From the NCBI RefSeq assembly GCF_000524195.1, contig NW_020170411.1, forward strand, positions 91,316 to 155,315: 64,000 nt of DNA, written 5' to 3'. Position numbers and translations under genes: made by a program. Under the pieces are notes generated by a model. The model did no database searches and had not been told where the DNA came from. It saw only the letters and a list, made by a program, of their open reading frames with translations. Each line of letters opens with the position of its first letter. Position 1 is the first letter of the stretch. Source of the stretch: Echinococcus granulosus (lineage: Eukaryota; Platyhelminthes; Cestoda; Cyclophyllidea; Taeniidae). Of the stretch, positions 43,079-56,522 are shown in pieces.

Positions 43079-43680
43079 GACTGCGGCCTTAAAACAGGGA
43101 ATGCAATACCTGACTGCGTTTGAAGGTCTGCGTTCGAAAATATTGGGGTAAATTAAGCAATAAACAGTCATTAGCTGCTTGGCAAGCACTATCGCACGGA
43201 TATATACGCCCCACGCTGAAGCATGACAGCAATTGAACTAAATTCTCGCCTTGTGTACCCCCGCGTATTCACACTCGGTCAACTGAGCTTGAGTAAAAGA
43301 AAAGGATTACATCACATCCGGGACTCTTCTACTTGCGGGAGCTAGAAAGACCGCATGCGGCGCTCTGGCAAATGACGGAGCTGCGCAAAACTCAATAAAG
43401 GTATCAAGACATCAATCAAAAAACAGTCCCAAAGAAAGGTAACTAAAATGGAAACCGACTAGTAATAGTCCACCATCAATAACTCATTGCAAGTAGCAAA
43501 TAACCCCCCCCCCCCCACCAGGTCCAAATGAAAAGCATAGAAAATATCCACTCCGGGCAAGTCACGCGACAAATCATCAATCTATAAAAGGGGAGAGCTA
43601 GATATCGTTTTTAATTAACACAAGTTTCTTCCACATAAATAGATACATGAAAGTGTAGGGCTGCCTTAAAAGAACAAGAA
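43079..43680. other. short intergenic spacer between EXOSC8-like and ZCCHC17-like genes
   Basis: About 600 bases separate the stop of the upstream minus-strand gene from the next start. It holds a 13-base poly-C run (43504-43516) and nothing else I can name. The spacing is the tightest in the minus-strand cluster. Confidence 0.5.
43504..43516 (+). repeat. 13-base poly-C run
   Basis: Uninterrupted run of 13 cytosines (G on the transcribed-gene strand), unusual in this AT-rich DNA. Its length may be affected by sequencing error. Confidence 0.8.
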
Positions 43681-45015
43681 TCAATCGTCATTCTTGGCAT
43701 TCAGCTGCTGTCGCACAAGTGGTGCATGTTCAGTTGCTCGTGATATAATTTGCCTGACTAGGCTGCTGATGGTGTTTTCGCTGGTACTGCTAATGTCCAG
43801 GTGCTGCCACAGACCAAAAGCGATTCCGCCAACCATGGCGAAATCGACCACGCGGCCATGCGAATCCACCACGAGGCGGCAAATGGAGGCATCGGTGTCC
43901 CACAACAGATTCTCGCTCCGAGACGGCTGAAAAATGGCCTCGAGGGAGGCATTGGGAGGGGCGCGCGGAACCAGCGCGAACGACAGCGCCACCGGCCGCT
44001 CAGACAAAACCAGCTTCATCTAAGCAAGGGAAACAGACGAAGACTCAATTCGCCGAGAAATTTTCTGGTCTCATGGATCCCAACCAAAAATACGAAGTAC
44101 TCGAAGTAATAGCATTTGGGACGTAAACCAACAACTACACTAAAGTATCAACATTCTCCCTAGAAATAATAATCTACTTTGTATTAAATTTACAAGGGTG
44201 GAAATGGAGAAGGACGAATTCCCTAGCATACAACTTCAATGGGAGTTTTCTCCCTGAACTCCATTTTGAGAGCCGAAACAGCGGAGCCTGTAGTCTGAAG
44301 AGGCAAAGGAACTGCGACTAATCGAGGCCATGAGGCTGTTTCGAGAGCAGCCAAAGCGGCAGCCAAACAAGCGTCGAGGAGACATCCGTCATCGAGGACG
44401 ATTGCCACATCAATGTGAATCAAATAGGTACCAGAGGAGAAGGAGCCGCCCACACCGTCTCTTTCAGAATGGATGAGAAGCTGGCTTTTGACATCAGGAA
44501 GCGCGACTGAGATGAGGATCCACTCAAGCTGAACAGCAAGCGACTGAAGCTCTTTAGAGGGAGCTGGGCTGATGCGCTGGCCTCGCTGCGCTAGACTCAT
44601 ATGCTCAATGTTGCAAATGAGGGGTAATGCTGCGTTCTCAGGAGAAGGCAGCACCTTCACCTGTGAAGATGAATAAGAGAAGCCAAATATCTTTCGCAAG
44701 AACATCAACCCATGGAATCTACACGACACAAATTGGGTTACAAGTACAACTTGACAATGCTTATTTGAAAATTTCAGGGCTGGAAGAAATAAATGAAGCG
44801 TATTGTAATATAAGTGACTTAAAAACAACCTTTATTCCGCAGATGACGCGGGTAGCACCAACTGAAACCATCGCCGAACCAGCTGCAGTACTGATGACAC
44901 CAGTACAGCACGAAAAAGGGGCAAATTCGTCGTACGGAATATTATTGAGACGGAGCTTGTGGTCGAAAAATTGTTCGAACAGACAAACAGGCTTCAAAAG
45001 TCCCAGATCATTCAT
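43681..45015 (-). CDS. exosome complex component RRP43 (EXOSC8)
   Basis: RNase PH-fold subunit of the nine-member exosome ring that feeds RNA to 3'-5' nucleases in nucleus and cytoplasm; animal EXOSC8 is structural, not catalytic. Exons 45015-44830, 44660-44232 and 44019-43681 give 317 residues. The N-terminal block GVISTAAGSAMVSVGATRVICGIK parallels EXOSC8 [43 protein letters not shown] (about residues 155-175) is the conserved core helix region, and the C-terminal part carries RPVALSFALV and an ICRLVVDSHGRV strand pair. EXOSC7 or EXOSC9 is less likely because of the N-terminal match. The donor after the first exon (AAG/GTTGTT) is weak. The first exon starts with a strong acceptor (TTTTTCCTGTAG) three bases before the ATG, so a 5' untranslated exon or spliced-leader addition is likely. 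Confidence 0.88.
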
Positions 45016-46070
45016 TGCCTACAGGAAAAACAAGTAGTGGTCGTAAAAACCCGACATGAAAGTGGCGAAACTGCAAAAAAATGAATAACCAAATTAATTC
45101 CAATACGCCCACAGATTTGATCTTTTGTGATTGGTGAGTGAAGAGCTGAATCTCAATTATGCGCATGCAACGAGAAACTATGCCGAACTGGAATAAAATG
45201 TACGAATTAAACAGAACAAAAAATGAATAGTAACACATTCATTTCCGACAAAGAATTGATGCGCTGAGCGTTTACATAGACCGGAAGAGGTACCATAATG
45301 AGGTGACGCTCATACCCATAACGTAACACAGACCAATCGTGATCGCCGTACGGCGGCACTAACACAGGCTAACAGGCATATGCGCCAGCATTAAATCCAC
45401 TAGGAAAATAATGAAATAAATCAATGCATGAACAGTTTTGTAAAAAGTAATTTTCATCAAAACAAATCCCTTCAAAGCACGAGAGTTGATCCATCTATTA
45501 GCTCAGCAAATGCGATATGATCTGCACAAATCAGTTAGACGATTTGCGAAATACTAAACTTCTTAACATTTTTAGAGTATCATAACAAATATTTATTCCT
45601 ACCTCTCATTCTAGCAAGGCTTAAGGCTTTAAAGCACAAAAGTTTACGCAATAGGGGAAAATACGTTTTGAGGGTTAAATGGAAGCTAAAGTTGCGATGG
45701 AAATTAGTACCAGATGGAACAATATCAAGAGGCCAGTCAATCTAATAGAAATGTGAAGACAAGCCTTACAGAAAAGAAACCATGGTTTTTTGCTCAGTTA
45801 TTTTGTAAGCAAATGTACGCGTTAAAGTAAACTCTATCTAAGGATTACCAAACTAAAATAATATTGGCAAATACAATTAAGTGGTAAGTTAACCCACTCG
45901 TTGGCTTATATGTATAATTTTGCAAAATGAACAGAATTTATTACACAAGGCGTGAATGACGTATTTATAATGTGAGACCTTCGAAGCATAGTCATTTACT
46001 TTCCTGGGGAATATTTCTAATTCGAAATAACCTTTAATAGCATAGCCATAGCAGTAGCTCCAACCCTCAC

Positions 46071-46139
46071 CCTATGGCGAAAATGCATATTCTTTCCTTG
46101 GATAATGTCTTCTGTCACCGTCATAAGAGCCTCAAGGTC
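46071..46139 (-). other. candidate internal exon, gene unknown
   Basis: A 69-base block bounded by a good acceptor (TTCATTATGCAG) and donor (AGG/GTGAGG) encodes 23 in-phase residues, starting DLEALMTVTEDIIQGK. Phase 0 on both sides and amphipathic, helix-like content favour a real exon. No neighbouring exon with matching phase was found, so it may be an isolated chance match, part of an unrecognised minus-strand gene, or a relic. Confidence 0.3.
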
Positions 46140-46818
46140 CTGCATAATGAATGCCTTTTTGGTCCTATATAGATGCTAGAATGACCACTCTTAAAAAGAG
46201 GCCACAGATCTAATATTTTAAATAATTTTTGAGCAATATAACGGAACCAGCCCCTGCTGACCCTAAGTACAGCTGTGCGTGGCCCTTTACGTGCCTTGTT
46301 GTATGTTTCGGAAGCTAGTGCAAACAGGTACTAAAATAGTTTTCAAAGTGTATTCTGGAATTTGGTTATACAGTGGTACGATTTGCGATTCGATCTTTTG
46401 ATAATCACTGGGGAACAAATAAAGTTCCTACTTGGTGTTTATTCTATGCCAACTTGTTTGTTATATGACTCTGGATCAGGGTATCTGACAGCTTAAACGC
46501 CTATCGCAGGCTCGCAGACTTGTTCAGTACGGACGGGCAAACACAAACCACTTCTGAATCAAATAATAAATGACGGTTGTACACAAGCGAAGTACGCTTT
46601 GAAACTTAAGTAGGTGACTCCCTGAAGAAATCTGTATGCGCAACACATAGACCGCTGTTTTGTAGGACGAGGCTCATAGGCATCCTCTTCCCTATTCCTC
46701 ATACTCATGGAACACCCAAGTTGGTTTGATTTTGACATGTTTACCAGGACAAGTAAATGGGAAAACTAGTACAGAGTTAAGGGGGGTGTGGCTTGCATAA
46801 TGCTGACCCTTCTGCCAC

Positions 46819-46881
46819 GAGGTTCGATTCGTATCCCCGCCTCCTCTCTAAAAGGAGCATTAAAATAACACAAGTATTACA
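46819..46881 (+). repeat. tRNA-SINE-like repeat core, copy 2
   Basis: Begins GAGGTTCGATTC (B-box-like) and continues GCCTCCTCTCTAAAAGG, CATTAAAA and AAGTATTACA. It pairs with copy 1 at 36149-36211 in inverted orientation with no indels. Upstream sequence (GTGGCTTGCATAATGCTGACC, about 46787-46807) is tRNA-like but no full cloverleaf can be drawn. Confidence 0.6.
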
Positions 46882-48057
46882 GCTAAGTCCAAATTCTCCT
46901 TCTATTCTCACGCCTTGGCAAGGTTTGCTTTCACCGCTTCTTTTATGGTCTACTACCAATTTTTCACATTGTTACCAGCTTCGTTCTGTTGTTAAACACT
47001 TGTGTTGTGAAAATAGCGCCTTTGTACTGGTAAATGGAACAGGCAGCAGGCCACTCCATAACACACAAAAACCCACTAAGACTACTCTAAGCTACCTCTA
47101 ATTACCCTTCATTACATAAAGTTTTAAAGACGCTAAATACATAATGACAAAATTGGTGGAATTTTGAGGGTATAGCAAGATGCTGAAAGCACGGGTAAAT
47201 TTTACCACCGCATTTAACTTCAACCACGGGCGTTGAAAGCGTAAATCGAGCATTCCGAGTAGTAAATGGCGAAATGCGATAGACAGAAAATAAGTGTTGT
47301 GCGGAACACTGAGCGATGTTCATGAAGATGTTAAAAGTCTCGTGGTCGAAAGAAAGAAAGTGACTACTTAATTGCGAAACTGGTAGAGCTAGCCACCGTG
47401 CAATCTTGAATATGCTTTAGAGCAAAACATGCACTGCATATTTCTAGCCATGAATGTTGCATAAAATACAAATAAAACGTCGTATAAATATCTGGTGTTT
47501 TTGATAAAGACACAATACAGAAGCTTTTGGCAGAAGAATAACACAAATATCTCCTTAAAAATTAAACTTTCTTTAAAAATTTTAAGTACTGTTTGAACAG
47601 ATTTGGACAGACGAATTATGAATTATTCCAAAGTAATTCCAAAACACTAGTAGGTTGTGGTTGACAGGTTATAGACAAAATTACAATCAACATCTCTTTA
47701 GATCTGAATGAATCTTGACGGTTTGTTTTTATCTCTAAAACCTTTTTAAGTCAATTTTGCTTACACTTCGGATGTTAGGATTTGGATTACAATGTTTTTC
47801 TTAGTCAGATTTCGCATCAGGAGTAATTTCACGTGCAACAGAAGCAAAAAAATTAATTTTTTTAAAAAAATGTGGTGATTGGGCATAGAAGTGCCTTTAT
47901 TTATAAATTCCAGTTTTTGTGTTAATTCGTTTATATGAACGCTCAGCTGCGGACTACGCAGTTTTTTTGAACCGTGATATTTGGCTACTTTTTGACTTAA
48001 TTTTTCCTTTTTTGCTTTGAAGAACCTCGACGCAGCTTTTTAATATTGTTGAGCAGT

Positions 48058-51000
48058 ATGTCTTTTCCGAAGCCTCAAGCAATTGAGCTGCCATCTACCG
48101 TTAAAGCCGGTGCTGTGGCGGAGGAGCTCAATGGGGTCACTACAAAGCCTTTACATATGCGCGACATAGAAATGGTTCGCTTAATTGGGCAGTACCTTTG
48201 TGACAAGGGATACAAGTAGTTATTTCCCGGCTATATGGCGAACTTTTTAGCAATGCATACAAGCAATTGGCGAAAGATTCGGGCATTGTTCTCGAGCCCC
48301 AGCCGGCGACCGATCTCAGGGCGGCCATTCTATCGGGCGATTGGAATGCTGTATAGCTATACTATGACTTTATGCATTGTTTGTATATGCCAATAAAATA
48401 CTACTCATTTGATTCTAGACTGAAAAAGCCGTTGAGGAACTAGCTCCTACCATAGACAATCCATCCAATTTGGCCCATATTCGATTTCTTCTATTGGAAC
48501 AACAGTTCCTTGAGTTTCTTGAGGTTGATGAAGTTGTCTCTGCCCTATCTCTCCTTCGTCATCGCATAACTCCTCTCAAGCCTGATCAGAAACGCCTTCA
48601 GAACTTGGCCCAGTAGGTTTTAGCGCTGATGAACTTTTTCGACTTTCTATGTTTTCAGTAACGCTCTTCTTTTAGATGCCTCATGTGCCGAACAACAGAA
48701 GAACTGCGAGCTCAGGCGGGTGGCTGGAGTGGAACAAATGGTGGGAGTCGAGCTGCTCTTGTGGACTGTATCCAGCGCTTCATGCCCGCTCAAACAATGC
48801 TTCCACCGGGCAGGCTAGAAACTCTAGTCACAGAAGCTGTTCGGTCTCAGCTCACAAGCTGCACTTTCCACACACAGCCAATTTGTTGGCCTGATGCTTT
48901 GGAATCCATGTCATTATTACAACCGCACGCCTGCAGCATGTATGTTTGCTTTTACTTTTAACACGACAAATGATAGCAGAGAATTTCAATATCCGATTTG
49001 TAGTGGGTATTTCTATTTGATTCCCAGCACAACAAGTGACGTTATTAGATGTATTTCGCCACTTATTTTGGTTCCCCTGCGTAATATATTAGCAGCTGAT
49101 TTTTGTCTTCACGAATCACAGAGACATTGAGTACCAGTTTAGTATGGTTAAGTTTTCATTACTAACTCGTTTCAGCAGTTTCTCTACCATAAAAACAGTC
49201 ACTGAATTCGTTTAAACGCGAGGCAGCATGTGATAGGACTGCTTCAATTTTAACAAATTGGTTGGTGGTATTTCAGCTTGCAGACGTGCAGTGAGATGCT
49301 AAATGATATCATTGTTCAGCATGGAAAATGCAATCAACATTTAACCACACACAGAATGTATTTCCATTGGAAATACGAAGAGAAATTAACCATTATGGTC
49401 TAGATTATTGCACTTTTGCACTAGCTGTCTCTAGTTTTATGACCTATTCAGATGCTTGAGCTAAACACTGTAGTTGTCATAGACCAGGACTATTCTAACT
49501 CCATTAATATTTTTTGTAAACTCATTCAATTGCTTGTGGCAGGGTTTGTTGCAACTCTCCATCATGAGGTAGTAAATAACACGTATTTGCATTGCCGGGC
49601 TCAGGTAAGAAATTGGGTGCGTAGCATATATTTGACGCTGGTAGGGAACGTATTGGCTTCGGTAGGCCTGCGCGTGAACGTGTGGCGCAATCAGCGCTCT
49701 ATAACCATGAAAAATAAAAATTAAAGAAAGTTATAGCCATCTTAAAACCCAGGAGTAATCAATTTTTCCTTGCTTTATAGTCAGGACTTTCCTGTATTCA
49801 CTGTTCAGAAAATTGAGCATAGAGAGAGCGAGCTTTACTTCTGCGTCTTTTCTCCTGATGGCAATTACCTGGCCACCGGTGGTAAGGATGCCAACGTTGA
49901 TGTCTGGAAAGTTGACCCAGAATCACACACAATCCACTCCCCACGAACCTTCTACACCATAGAGGCATCTATTAGCCATATTTGCTGGTCACCAGACTCA
50001 AAAAAGTAAGCCGCACCTCAACTGCGAATATCATAAGTACTATCTTTCGTTGCGGTTTTAAATAACTGCACTAGAGAATGAAAAAGCCATTAGTTTTTTC
50101 CTCTCTCCTCACTGACGACATTTTTATACCACCCAAGAATTGAGATTTATGATTGACAGGAATCGAATGGACTCTTTTTTACCCATTTCTCAAATCGCAT
50201 CCTTCTAACTGTTTTGCTTACAGATCAATAAAATAAGTGGATTTGTTCCACTATTTTAAATTGTAGCGTTCTGTTATTTACGTCAGCTCCCTACTTTTCA
50301 TCTTCCGTCAGCAATTTAGTGACTTGCTATGCGGATACGATTCATGGGTAAATGCCGTGTTGAATGTCTGAAGATTTTTATTTCGGGACATAGCCATCAA
50401 TTTCTTGCACTTAAGCCGAAACTTAACTATTTGTAATTTTTTTTAACATAATGCTTTCTTGATTGTCCAATATGGAATCGCGGTTTGTGGTGCCCACTGT
50501 TGACGCTATGACCTACACGCCTGGTAATTAACACAGTACTTTGGTTTTAATCCCAGAAAAGCCATTTCAAATCTAGGAAGGTACTGCATTAAGTATGCAT
50601 TCACAAAACTCCGCTCTTATAAGATAATTAATGGTACTTATTAAAGCCGGTTTCACAACGATGCTTAATGTTGCAGAACGCAAAGCTCTTACTTCCATCC
50701 CTTGCTGTGATTCTACTTTTCATTGTTTAGTAATGATGAAGTAGTAAATAGTGATCTTGCACATATTAAAAGGCATTCCAAAAAAACTGAGCACTTTATT
50801 TTTTGATGTGACAGGTGATAATCCAGTGGATATTGCTAGCGTTTTTATTAAAATTAAATTGTGGGTTTAATGCAAACTTACAAAACCGAACGATAAAGTT
50901 TGAGAGTTTGGGATTAATACATGTTTTCATTTTGCTACATTTAATAAACAAAGACCAATTTGTACATTGGCACAGCATTAAGAAGCGTAATCTTTGTGAT

Positions 51001-54000
51001 TAACGACGTGAATAATGGCACTCCCTAATACGTGGTGCAGTAGAGCTGATAGGAATGCCTAAATCGGTAGAAACTACTGCTCATCTGCGTAGCGGACCTC
51101 AAACATTGCACATCACACTTGCTGCATGCGAGGTACCTATTTCTCACGTCAATTTTATGCCTACCAGTCCTATCCTACCCGGTTTTTTTCCTTGCTGCCC
51201 ACATGTGACTTTGGTGTCTTAGTTGCGGGTACTTGGTGAATTGTGTATACTTTTGAATTACTATTCACGGTTGGGTGATTTCGGATCGTATTTTGGAAGA
51301 GTACATTTTGTCTGCTGTGATCGGTAATTTGGAGGGAAGTTCGTTGTTTCCCCTTAATCAGGATTGGTGCATTAATGACGTTAGCGCTCCTTACTGGAAT
51401 TCCTGGAAAATTCGAAATATTCTTTTTGCAAACATTCCTCTCAACCACCTAAATGCATTAAAGTGGTGATCAGGGTAACCGATGTAGAATCATTTTAAAA
51501 GGGTCTTCATAACCTTGTGAAATTGTAATCGTAACGATATCAAGAACTAATTGGTCTATTTTTGTGTTGGGTAGGAATTTTTTTCAGTAGAACCTCTTAA
51601 AATTACAGAATCTGTTTGTGTCACGCTTTATTGGAGCATTATAGATAGAAATATGGTCACAAAAGTTCTCTCAACAAAAAATATACAAACAATCCAACAG
51701 ACTTCTTGTTTGACCGGGTTTTTTTTTATCTGTCAGACTTGCTGTTTGCTGTGGTTTGCGGCCTGAACCAATTATGGTCTTCGATGTTACCACTCGACGG
51801 CAGGTGTGCCAGAAACTGGAAAAGACTGAAGACGTCTACATAACGGCTGCTTTCTTTGCCGATAGTCGAAAGCTTGCTTTTGGTGGCCTTAAAGGCGGCT
51901 GCTTCTACATCATTGTGAGCCGGTATTCTCTTTATACACAATTCCAGAGACTTACTTGCATGCTATGAAGTTCCGTCTCTGTAGTTCCTATATCCATATA
52001 ATGTTCATTACATTAGTATGTGCATGTTATCAGGTTTGTGCTTCTGCTCCAATAAGTTGAAAGTAAACAGCAAAATGGATGTTTTGTACCACTACTATGT
52101 TATGGTGGTTACTAGACTGCGGTAACTGAGGCACTTGAATGAGAATGATGCTTTTTATTGAAATATTTGGAAAGTGAACTTTCCATTTGGCCTCGAATAG
52201 CCTGTCTTCTATTCAGGACACTGAAGATGACGGTAAGATGCTGTTTACGCACGAGTATTGCCGCGTGCAGTGCATGGTTGCCATCATTCCTCCACCAGCA
52301 CCCACTGCTGCCATGGTAGCAGCCACCCTCGCCGCTGGTCTCACACCCGAGGCCGCGATGGAGATGGACCCCAATACATCGCTACGAAGTCCTTCGACGG
52401 CTGCTGCTGTCGCTCTGGAACAACTCCTCGCACCCGTTGATCAACTGCTCATTGTTGATCACATGTATCGCATCCGCATATTCCGTTTTGGTTACACCAC
52501 TTCGGGCTCTGGAAGTGACAGTGGCGTGGTTGCTGCGGCTTCCGCCGGCCGTGGAAATGTCTTGCCTCAGGAAGCCGATATGTGGTCCGCTAACCGTGGG
52601 GGGAGTGTGGCCCCCATTATCGTGGCCCTACAGAACGCCCTCTTTTCCTCTCGGGTTGGAAGTCGAGGAGTCCCTGCCGGTGTCCCTCTGACTCCTCTAC
52701 CACCACCACCGCCACCGCCACCCGCTGGCACTCCGGGTGGGGTTAATGTGTTTCCTATGCGTCAGACCACCTCTGACTCCAATTTTGGTGTCCTCGGTAT
52801 AGGCAGGCAACAGACACAACCTGCCAGCACTCCTGGTTCTGTCATTGGTATGATGTTATTTGTGACACCGCTGCTGCTGCTGCTGCTGTTCTATCGATGC
52901 TACCAGTTTCTGTGGCGTTTGAGCTTATTGTTAAAATTATCGGACATTCATGTTTTAGACTATTCAAATGGGTTTTATCAATAGGTTTTACGATACGAAT
53001 CGAATTGTACTTGAAAGTTGGGGACAAAATTTGATTAATTGGTGGAACTTTATGTTGCGGGCAATAGCAACGATTTAGAATACATTACTAGGCGAGATAC
53101 GCTTACAGATAGTAAACAAAGCGGGTATTTTAGGTCTTGCCGGAGATCCACGAAACCTCGGAAGCCTGGCACAGCAAGTAGTTGTTCAGATACAGCCCAG
53201 TCTCACCAGCCCTGGATTCGCACTTCAAGCCATCAACAGGGACGGTAGCACGTCGAGCGCCTCCAGTCTCGTTGGTCCTGGACCCGTCGGCACTGGGTAT
53301 ACCGTCGAGTCAGTCCCTCTTTCTTCTTTTCCCGCTTCTCTCGCTGCTGCCACGGTCATGACCTCTGCCCTTCCCAGCATTATGCAGAACTACTACTGGC
53401 GTTCAGGCAGCATCTCGACCATTCCAATCCCTCGCGGCAATGCTAGTGGTGGCGGTAGCGGCAGTACCAGTGCTGGCGGAAATACGTCACGAACTGGGAC
53501 CGCGGCTGCGTAATTCACACTCTTTACAAATCATTTTTCAATAAACTAGTGTTTTTTGTATGTTGCACCATAACTATGTAGTGCAATCCGTATCAGATTG
53601 GAGACTTTCAACTAGGTAAACTACGATTTTGTTATTCCTGAACTCATTCGTCTCGGTGCCGGCAAACGCTTCCACGCATGTAAGACTTACCACCCTGTAG
53701 AAATACACGATTTCCCAGGCTAAAGTCTTCGCATAGGATCCAGGCTGATTAAGAACCGAAACTTCAAGACGACATTTTGTATAGCTGAAAAAGTCTTGTA
53801 CGTTCCCCTCCCTAATTAAGACAAATGAATTAAGGAATTTGATTTAGTAGCACCGAATGCCAGTGCAATTTGTAGGTCTATTGCGTCTCAGAAATAGAAT
53901 TCAAGACCTATTTCTATTTCAATTATTCATTTTGAGTGGTTTCTTGTCACTGTATTTGGCACCGTCATTCATCGGAGTTGTTCGGAGCTTGCAACACAAA

Positions 54001-55715
54001 GGCATAGTTGTTCGGTTTCTGTAGGTACCAGCTACCTTCAAAAAAGATATTATAGAGGAAGCGTTTATCCATTAGGATTTATCACTACTATTGCGATGAC
54101 AGGAATTCACTTATGTGGTTTTAATTAACAGACTTTTCTGTCCACTCGTTGCAAATTTCAAGGGATTCGATGCACCATACTAGGTGCCTTTTCTGCTTGC
54201 GTTACTTGAATGTCGTCTCAGTTGCTGAAATTATCGAGATCTTTTATCTTGGAGTAACACATCTGGTATGCCACAGGCTGTGACTCTAGTGATTGAATAT
54301 CCCCATTCTGTATGTTTGTGTCAAGGACAACGATGGCCTCGGGACTTCAGGAGGGTGACTCGGACACGGCGGAGGTCTCAACGAACACGGAGGCAGCGAT
54401 GGGCACGACGCAGACCGCCTCTGCCTCCAACTCCGCCTCAGCGTCGGTATCGCAAGGACAGGTATACAGTCTCCTACATCAGGCTACTCTGATTAAGGAA
54501 ATGCACCCTGTTCAATCCATTGTACTTTCGCCCTCATGCAAGCGTCTTCTCGTGGGTCTCAACGCAAAGGTAGGTCTTCCCCCGTACTACTTTTGCCCAC
54601 TCATTCGCGATGTTGTACATACGCTGAATTATGTCTTCGTTCTCCACCCAACAATGGGTTTGAATGAACTCACTCTGTTAACTTTCTTTTGAAATAAAAT
54701 TTTAAAATAGCATCGTCGTGTGAGATACGAAGCATTTGATTAGCATTTCGCACAACATTGCCTGTGGACAACTTCATCTACTGCTCTTATACAAAGTCCA
54801 ACCCAAAACCCTAATGATTGGTGGGCATTGCATTGCTTTCCACGTAATTTTAGATAACGAGCATTATGAACAAGTTTGTAACTTCATTAGTTCGATAGTT
54901 CAAGATGCACAATTATGTTCCTTTTGATGAATCCTTTCCTTACGATGGTAAATGTTGCATTCAAACTGGGGTTCATGCTGATATCTCATGGTTCCATAAA
55001 AACATGGCACAATCCTTTCCTTTGGTAATTTTAACAAATATCCTTCAACATTGGCTTTACAGCTTCAAATAAGAAAGTGTTTGTTGTGTCTCAGGGAATA
55101 ATTCTTTGGGACTTGGAATCTCATGGTATTATTCAGCGGTTCTACGGCCATCATCAAGTTCAGCAAAAACTATACTACACTTTCTGTGGTTTCAACGAGG
55201 ACTTCATTGCTTGCGGAAGTGAGAGTGAGTGCATTTTTTTCGCTTCCCTTTATGCTCTCTTCTTTTGTTCGATGGAGATCCCCTTTTTCCGTTATTTTCC
55301 TAGTCATTAACTTCTCCCCGTACACCCATTCTTAGATGGCTTCGTCCACATTTGGCGTGTGGGCAGTCCACAAGGTAGCAGGCCTATTCATTCGTCAATG
55401 GCGGCCAGCAGTAACGAGACTTCTGTCACCGGAGTTCACTGGAATCCCGCCATCCCCACCATGATGGCTTCGGTCAACGATGATGGAGAAATCCGAATCT
55501 GGGGCTCTGCAAGTAAGCTCCCTAATGTTGACACGTTAACAGCTTGTGGCTTTATTTTGCTACCACATATATTATCTTTCTATCAAATGTGAATTATTTC
55601 AATTGTTTTGGCTCTAAGCATAGCCACCACGATTAGAAATTTACGACAAGCTACCTTCTCCGAAACTCCCTTTCAAACCTCTTCATTTTTAGAGTACGCC
55701 AGTGGCTGCACATGA
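48058..55715 (+). CDS. WDR26 orthologue (LisH-CTLH-WD40 protein)
   Basis: WDR26 is a scaffold subunit of the CTLH/GID E3 ubiquitin ligase. Twelve exons: 48058-48215, 48251-48350, 48419-48612, 48676-48939, 49781-50005, 51737-51914, 52217-52847, 53134-53509, 54326-54569, 55095-55224, 55336-55512, 55693-55715, giving 899 residues with consistent phase. LisH lies at about 38-66 (EMVRLIGQYLCDKGYNNAYKQL), CTLH at about 74-135 (LRAAILSGDWNATEKAVEEL, HIRFLLLEQQFLEFLE), and a conserved linker MLPPGRLETLV follows. WD40 blades begin at about 240 (LYFCVFSPDGNYLATGGKD) and end with MMASVNDDGEIRIWG near 885. Human WDR26 is 661 residues; the excess is mostly Ala/Ser/Pro/Gly-rich sequence at about 390-750, from exons 7-9, splitting the propeller. 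The last exon adds only seven residues; reading on without the last intron gives an alternative C-terminus. Confidence 0.92.
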
Positions 55716-56522
55716 TGTTCGTCTCTCTGTCTACATCTACTAGTTACTTGTAAACCCTTCCCATCGACTTTTTTTTGCATTTCCAAACACACCCAGCGCG
55801 CCTTTTTACCATGAGGTGTTCTCGAGCCTTTCCTAGCCCTCCCTCCCTAATTCTTCCACAGACATGCCTGCACTTTTACATTAAACAACGGTTGAGGCAG
55901 AGACGATCACACTGGCTTGGCGTGGTGGGGCAGTCTTTCACCGGAATTATGCACGAATCCCAAGTCGAGCCATCGCGTGTCCCCTTTCCTCTGCCCTTTA
56001 CCGTATTCTTCCTACTATCCGTCTCCTCACTTCCCACTCATCGCGCTGTGACCGAAATCCTGAACTCGGCCTTACGTTCACACGCAAAAGCACTCTTACA
56101 TTCATAGCTCCTCTGTTGGCTCTTCGTTTGGTTACACCACTCATCCGGAATCGACGTCCACTACAAGCTAATGCGCTCGCTATATATACCTAAATCACAG
56201 TCTTATTGTCCTGATTTTATGAGATGTTCCCCCAGTTAGACTTCTAGGGACTACGAATCCAGACTGCAATCTTTACCAGCTTCTTAGGTCATCTTCTAGA
56301 AACGGTTTCCAACGTTCTCACTTTGGTGTACGGGTCTTGAGACAAATCTCGGTGCGAGAGGCGATCGAATTCCGTAGAGAATGTCGTGTGACTTAGGCCA
56401 AGACAAATGCACCAGTCACGTGGTAGCAAGCATTTCCCCCTAAAACTAGGTGCCCAAACTGGTGCGCCAGTAATCGTGCGCACCCCAACAGTTGAAATCA
56501 ACTACTTGCTGAGATGACAAGG

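Larger units (their letters stand above)
45016..48057. other. intergenic region between divergent EXOSC8-like and WDR26 genes
   Basis: The flanking genes diverge, so promoters of both probably lie here. It contains one exon-like block on the minus strand (46071-46139), the second SINE-like core (46819-46881), and a minus-strand open frame starting at 47323 whose N-terminus looks like a mitochondrial presequence but ends without a phase-compatible partner. No full gene model could be built. Confidence 0.4.

Noticed and set aside
46787..46845. A tRNA gene with B box GGTTCGATTC
   Set aside because: No full cloverleaf: acceptor arms and anticodon stem do not pair. A tRNA-derived repeat fits better.
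47102..47323. Mitochondrial protein gene starting MNIAQCSAQ
   Set aside because: The frame ends without a phase-compatible next exon, and no family matches beyond a presequence-like start.
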